Source: Schizochytrium sp. CCTCC M209059 (lineage: Eukaryota > Sar > Bigyra > Thraustochytrida > Thraustochytriidae). From it: DNA of 64,000 nucleotides. Positions 60,724-64,000 of the stretch are shown piece after piece. A model generated the notes under the pieces. It was given only the letters and a program-made list of their open reading frames with translations. It did not search any database and had not been told where the DNA came from. The DNA is taken from assembly GCA_000818945.1 (NCBI GenBank), contig KN805382.1, forward strand, positions 232,392-296,391, given 5' to 3'. Both the position numbers and the translations under genes were made by a program. Each line of letters opens with the position of its first letter. Position 1 is the first letter of the stretch.

Positions 60724-62802
60724 CTACCTCAGAATCCGAGTATGCAACGACGGAAGAGCCGTGGTACTCTGCGACGCAGAGACGTGCCGAGTTTTCCCGG
60801 TCGCTCTAGGTTTAGGCAACGCCTTTCCAGGCGCCCGAGACGGAAGAACGGCGCTTGCGTTGGTCAAAAGTGGGGCCGACTGCGAATGTCTGACGACGCG
60901 AGGGCGGTGTTGCGTGTTATTGACCCCCTGAGCTTGCAATCGCCGCTGCTGCGCGCGTCGCAAGTAGGCTGGCCCAAAGGCGGCGCGTTTGAGAAGCTCG
61001 TATTCGCGCTCGAGGCGTTGCGTGTGTTCGTGTTCTGCAAGAATCTCCTCGTCGCTCGTAAATAGAGCGTCGTGGCGCTGTTTGATATCTTGGACCATCC
61101 GAGTCGAAAACATTTCGTGTAGATTTTCCTTGGGGAGGCACAGTAGCGTTGTCATGCGCGTCGCTGTCACGGTTGTACGACGCTTGAAGTATCCAATGAG
61201 CGCTTCCTCGCCAAAGTAGGTTCCGGAACGCAGCTCCGCAAGCTTGACTGACTTAACCATTCGTGTCTCGCGTTGTTCGTGTTCGATACCGCGGAGGTTG
61301 GCTGCACGATCTCCCGACAGTGCCTTGGGCCATCGGTTTGTGTGCACACGGGAAACTTCGCGCTCTGCGTCGCATGTACCCTGGTACACAAAGAAGAGGT
61401 CCCCGGCAGGATCGCCCGTTCGCTGTATGACATCTCCGGGCCGATATCGACGTTCGACGAGAAGAGGCGCAACCTGATTGACCCTGTGCTTGCTCCACCC
61501 GCGGAACAAGGGAAGTTGGGTCTGCAGAAACTTGCTCAGACGCGCATGCTGAGACTGTAAGTGTACCTTGGTGGTGGTGCGGCAGTCTTGGCCGCTCAGC
61601 GCGAGGAGAACAATATCTGGTGCGGAAACGGCTGTCTCCTCCGTGCTCACAAGAGGCGAGCGCCGCATGCTAGCGTGCATGGAGGAGGGCCCTGCTCCTG
61701 CAGGACTCTCTTCTGCTCCAGGTGATTTATCTGCTGCCTTGGTATCGCTCGAGCCGCTGCATGCAGTATCGTCAGCAACGCAGCGCGCCTCGTAGCGGTT
61801 TGTTCGATCCAGGTCGAGACTCAAGGCTTCAATTCCGCAACATTCTCCTCGCCGAAGTTTGCGCGTAAAGGTTGCGCCAAGCTGTATTTCGTCATGCCGC
61901 CGTTCGTCTCCCGCCGCTGCAGAAGGCCTGCGTCGGAGCTCCACGCACCCACGCAGGATAAAATAGACGACATTCGCGGCCTCGTTTTGCTCGAAGAGCG
62001 TCGTGCCTGGTGGGTGACGCGAGATGTGCATGAACTTGGTCAGGCCGCGGCAGAGGTCGGGTGACATATCTTTGAATGCAGAACACCTTTGTATAAAGCG
62101 CACAGTCGTATCAATGTCCATGGAGGTACGTAGCTTGACTTCTTTGTCCATTCCGAACAAGACAAGATCTTCGAGCTCGATTGGCTTCGAGGAATACCGA
62201 GGGAAAACGCATTGAAAGTCTTCGCGACGTGAGAGCCATTCAGGGAATACGGACTCTTCATTTTGTGCTTCGTCCAGCGCTGTGCGAAGCGATTCGAGTT
62301 CTGCATAGCGTTTTGCTGCTTGTTTGCGCTGTTTTGATGTGATTTGAGGTGGCTGCTGTCCTTGCGCTTGCTCATGTTGCTGCTCCTGCAGCAGCTGTGA
62401 ATTCGGCTTTTGCTTGTTTGTGTAGCATTCGTCATGCTCTAGAGCCTTGAGAAGGGCAAACTTCTCACGGACTTTTGCCTTTTGGATTTCGATCTCGCGC
62501 ATAATGACTGCACGCCTAGGCACCACGAGCGAATCACCCGATGCTGGATGGCCACTCATAACTGTAGCTTCGCTTTCGCGTGACCTTAGCAAAAGGCGTT
62601 GCTCCTCGACGCCTGTGCGAGACGCAGTGACGATTGACATTTCTGATGCATTGTCGGGTTGGTCTGCTTCTCTTTTGGTGGCGTTGCAATCGTGTTCAAC
62701 TTCAGGTTTGGTTTGGTCCCCCTCGCTGGTTGTGCCGTGTGGTGCGTCCTTGGAGTCTTGCGCGATCTCGCCGCCGCTGGCGTCTTCGGCGGCCATGGTC
62801 AT
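60724..62802 (-). CDS. twin cyclic-nucleotide-binding-domain protein
   Basis: 692 aa from the ATG at 62802 (MTMAAEDASGG). The first ~120 residues are disordered and charged; ~115-190 form a coiled coil with a Gln-rich stretch. A first CNB domain starts at ~240 (IQRCSAFKDMSPDLCRGL, FILRGCVELRRR) and is broken by a long Ser/Ala insertion; its phosphate-binding cassette is degenerate (CCGIEALSLD). A second CNB domain (~434-560) has FFVYQGTCD and a better cassette, YFGEEALIGYFKRRTTVTA, with the Arg expected to contact the phosphate. No kinase or channel part is present. It resembles stand-alone CNB proteins of protists rather than a PKA regulatory subunit (no inhibitor site seen). Confidence 0.85.
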   Translation of the reverse strand: MTMAAEDASGGEIAQDSKDAPHGTTSEGDQTKPEVEHDCNATKREADQPDNASEMSIVTASRTGVEEQRLLLRSRESEATVMSGHPASGDSLVVPRRAVIMREIEIQKAKVREKFALLKALEHDECYTNKQKPNSQLLQEQQHEQAQGQQPPQITSKQRKQAAKRYAELESLRTALDEAQNEESVFPEWLSRREDFQCVFPRYSSKPIELEDLVLFGMDKEVKLRTSMDIDTTVRFIQRCSAFKDMSPDLCRGLTKFMHISRHPPGTTLFEQNEAANVVYFILRGCVELRRRPSAAAGDERRHDEIQLGATFTRKLRRGECCGIEALSLDLDRTNRYEARCVADDTACSGSSDTKAADKSPGAEESPAGAGPSSMHASMRRSPLVSTEETAVSAPDIVLLALSGQDCRTTTKVHLQSQHARLSKFLQTQLPLFRGWSKHRVNQVAPLLVERRYRPGDVIQRTGDPAGDLFFVYQGTCDAEREVSRVHTNRWPKALSGDRAANLRGIEHEQRETRMVKSVKLAELRSGTYFGEEALIGYFKRRTTVTATRMTTLLCLPKENLHEMFSTRMVQDIKQRHDALFTSDEEILAEHEHTQRLEREYELLKRAAFGPAYLRRAQQRRLQAQGVNNTQHRPRVVRHSQSAPLLTNASAVLPSRAPGKALPKPRATGKTRHVSASQSTTALPSLHTRILR

Positions 62803-63602
62803 GCTTCCGCCCCCCCCCCCCCCCCCCCCCCTGGCCCCAAAGGGTGTCGGGCGCCCTATTTCCACGTGTGCGTGTGTGCGTGCGTGCGGTACAGCTCAGA
62901 GAAATCGAGACACGTGACAGAGATGTGGTCACCTAGCTCACCTATTCTACCGCTTGCAAAGAGCTTTCTGTTATTATAAGAAAGAGGCAAGAGATGTTAG
63001 TAGATAGATGGCCTTGTGCGGCTGAGAACTGCACTGTATTGCTGCACCGAAACTCATCAACGGATCGTTTCCAGGAACGTTCACGGAACCGTTGCCAAAC
63101 GGTGGTAGTAATAGTATGACGGATGGGATGGGATGGGATAGACGGCAGAGGCCAGCAGCCTCAAATAATTCAAGACCTACTCTGCTGTGCAATAAGAATT
63201 GGACTCTGCTTCGTACCCTGGGCTCAAAAAGTAGAGGCACCGCCAGCGAAGCGGACGGATACATGCAAGGTGGCCGAGGCTATGAGAAGAGTCAATGGCC
63301 CCAACCCGACCCAAACAGAGTCTCATTTTTGGTCATTTGCAAGCAGCTGCAGATGCGAGATCACTGACGGCAACTTGAAGGATGACGCTATTTTCTTTCC
63401 TAATGAAGAGGATCTAAAAAAACGATAAAGCATATATCCACTTGTAGGTATTTGCAAGCTCTCACTTTATTATAAAAAGCAAGAAGGCAAGAAAAGCGGA
63501 GAAGAAGATTATTCAATGAGCCCTTTTCATGTAGCCTCGTCTCCATGTGGAATCTAAGATGCTTGTGCCTAGAAGCAGTGACGCAGCGACGAAGTGAACT
63601 GC
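62803..63602. other. spacer with poly-C run next to the CNB start
   Basis: 800 bases between the CNB start and the reductase stop. Begins with a 22-C run (62810-62831; G on the coding strand of the CNB gene) only 7 bases from the ATG. GTGTGCGTGCG repeats follow. The rest is AT-richer; no gene. Confidence 0.45.
62810..62831 (-). repeat. 22-nt homopolymer C/G run
   Basis: On the CNB-gene strand this is 22 G ending 7 bases before the ATG. It is open in frame (polyGly) but no ATG lies upstream. Such a run can slip and could form a G-quadruplex in the 5' leader. Confidence 0.75.
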
Positions 63603-64000
63603 TTAGAACTTGTACACCTGATCCTTGTTGTAGCCGAGCTTCTCGCAGAGACCACCAACTTCGCCCTGGTCCGTCTTGGAGGCCTTGGGACCAGAAACGT
63701 GATCCATGAGGCCCTTGGGTCCGCAGACAAGAATCTTGCAGTCATCATTCGGGGTCGGAAGGTGCTCGCGAATCATTTCCTTGGTGACAAAACCCTCGCC
63801 ACCCTTCCACTTGGAAGGCGGCTTGTCGAGAGTGTAGTAGACCTTGAAGGAGGGGTACAGGTACTGGAGGGCTTCAAGCTCGTCGCGGAGGAGAATGTCC
63901 TTCTCGGTCACATTGGCAAAGATCATGCTAATCTCGGTGTTGTCGTCAGGGTTGCTAAGGACCTCGCGAATGACCTGAAGCATTGGGGTGATACCGGTGC
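63603..64000 (-). CDS. cytochrome-b5 reductase, C-terminal part
   Basis: The last ~132 residues of an FAD/NADH oxidoreductase; the gene continues beyond the window edge. At the edge GTGITPMLQVIREVL is the NAD-binding glycine motif; then IFANVTEKDILLRDEL, VYYTLDKPPSKWKGGEGFVTKEMI and VCGPKGLM, ending CEKLGYNKDQVYKF. The order and the terminal Phe match NADH-cytochrome b5 reductase (CBR), which passes electrons from NADH to cytochrome b5 at ER or mitochondrial membranes for lipid desaturation. An insertion (SGPKASKTDQGEVGG) lies between the CGP motif and the C-terminal helix. A nitrate-reductase reductase module is possible but less likely. Confidence 0.93.
   Translation of the reverse strand, partial: TGITPMLQVIREVLSNPDDNTEISMIFANVTEKDILLRDELEALQYLYPSFKVYYTLDKPPSKWKGGEGFVTKEMIREHLPTPNDDCKILVCGPKGLMDHVSGPKASKTDQGEVGGLCEKLGYNKDQVYKF

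Overview
This is a nuclear DNA window from a GC-rich, intron-poor eukaryotic microbe. Spliceosomal GT-AG introns, a ribosomal protein eL19 gene, ZPR1, TIM17, a Rab11 GTPase, a kinesin-3, a BRCA2 with BRC repeats, the TTT-complex subunit TTI1 and a DUF1664 protein place it in the eukaryotes. Mostly single-exon genes, long Gln/Ala-rich low-complexity tracts, and a mixture of plant-like (DUF1664, SYP7-like SNARE), animal-like (BRCA2, JMJD8, RABL6) and bacterial-type (ModF-like ABC, selenodomain-type GT2, FNT) families suggest a stramenopile, most likely thraustochytrid-like. The taxonomic call is inference.

Layout. 1-9 kb: a polyQ SANT-like/Cys-rich putative regulator (+), TIM17 (-), Rab11 (+). 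9-20 kb: a DUF1664 membrane coiled-coil protein (-), then an 8.2-kb single-exon gene for a 2719-aa armadillo-like protein (+). 20-30 kb: RABL6 (-) head-to-head with a GT2 glycosyltransferase (+), an unusual split tRNA-Leu(UAA) gene, then BRCA2 (-). 30-41 kb: ZPR1 (+), an unrecognised acidic protein (-), a CaaX-ending kinesin-3 (+), HEATR3/Syo1 (-), a 96-aa two-exon membrane protein (+). 42-53 kb: TTI1 (+), a four-exon ModF-like twin-ABC protein (-), a formate/nitrite transporter (+), GPN1 (-), a SYP7-like SNARE (+). 53-64 kb: JMJD8 (-), eL19 (+) just after a 25-N gap, an ARM-repeat membrane protein (-), an ADAM-like metalloprotease (+), a twin cyclic-nucleotide-binding protein (-), and the 3' end of a cytochrome-b5 reductase (-) running off the window.

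Genes mostly alternate in strand, giving divergent GC-rich promoters full of simple repeats and convergent, AT-richer 3' regions. Some genes share broad themes (BRCA2 and TTI1 in genome maintenance; HEATR3, eL19 and ZPR1 in translation and ribosome biogenesis; Rab11, RABL6, SNARE and kinesin-3 in membrane traffic), but I see no operon-like cluster.

The most unusual element is the tRNA-Leu(UAA) gene at 23449-23616. Besides a normal anticodon-loop intron, its T-loop is interrupted by 65 nt with every hallmark of a spliceosomal intron (GTACGT donor, CTAAC branch sequence, CAG acceptor), which also splits the internal B-box promoter.
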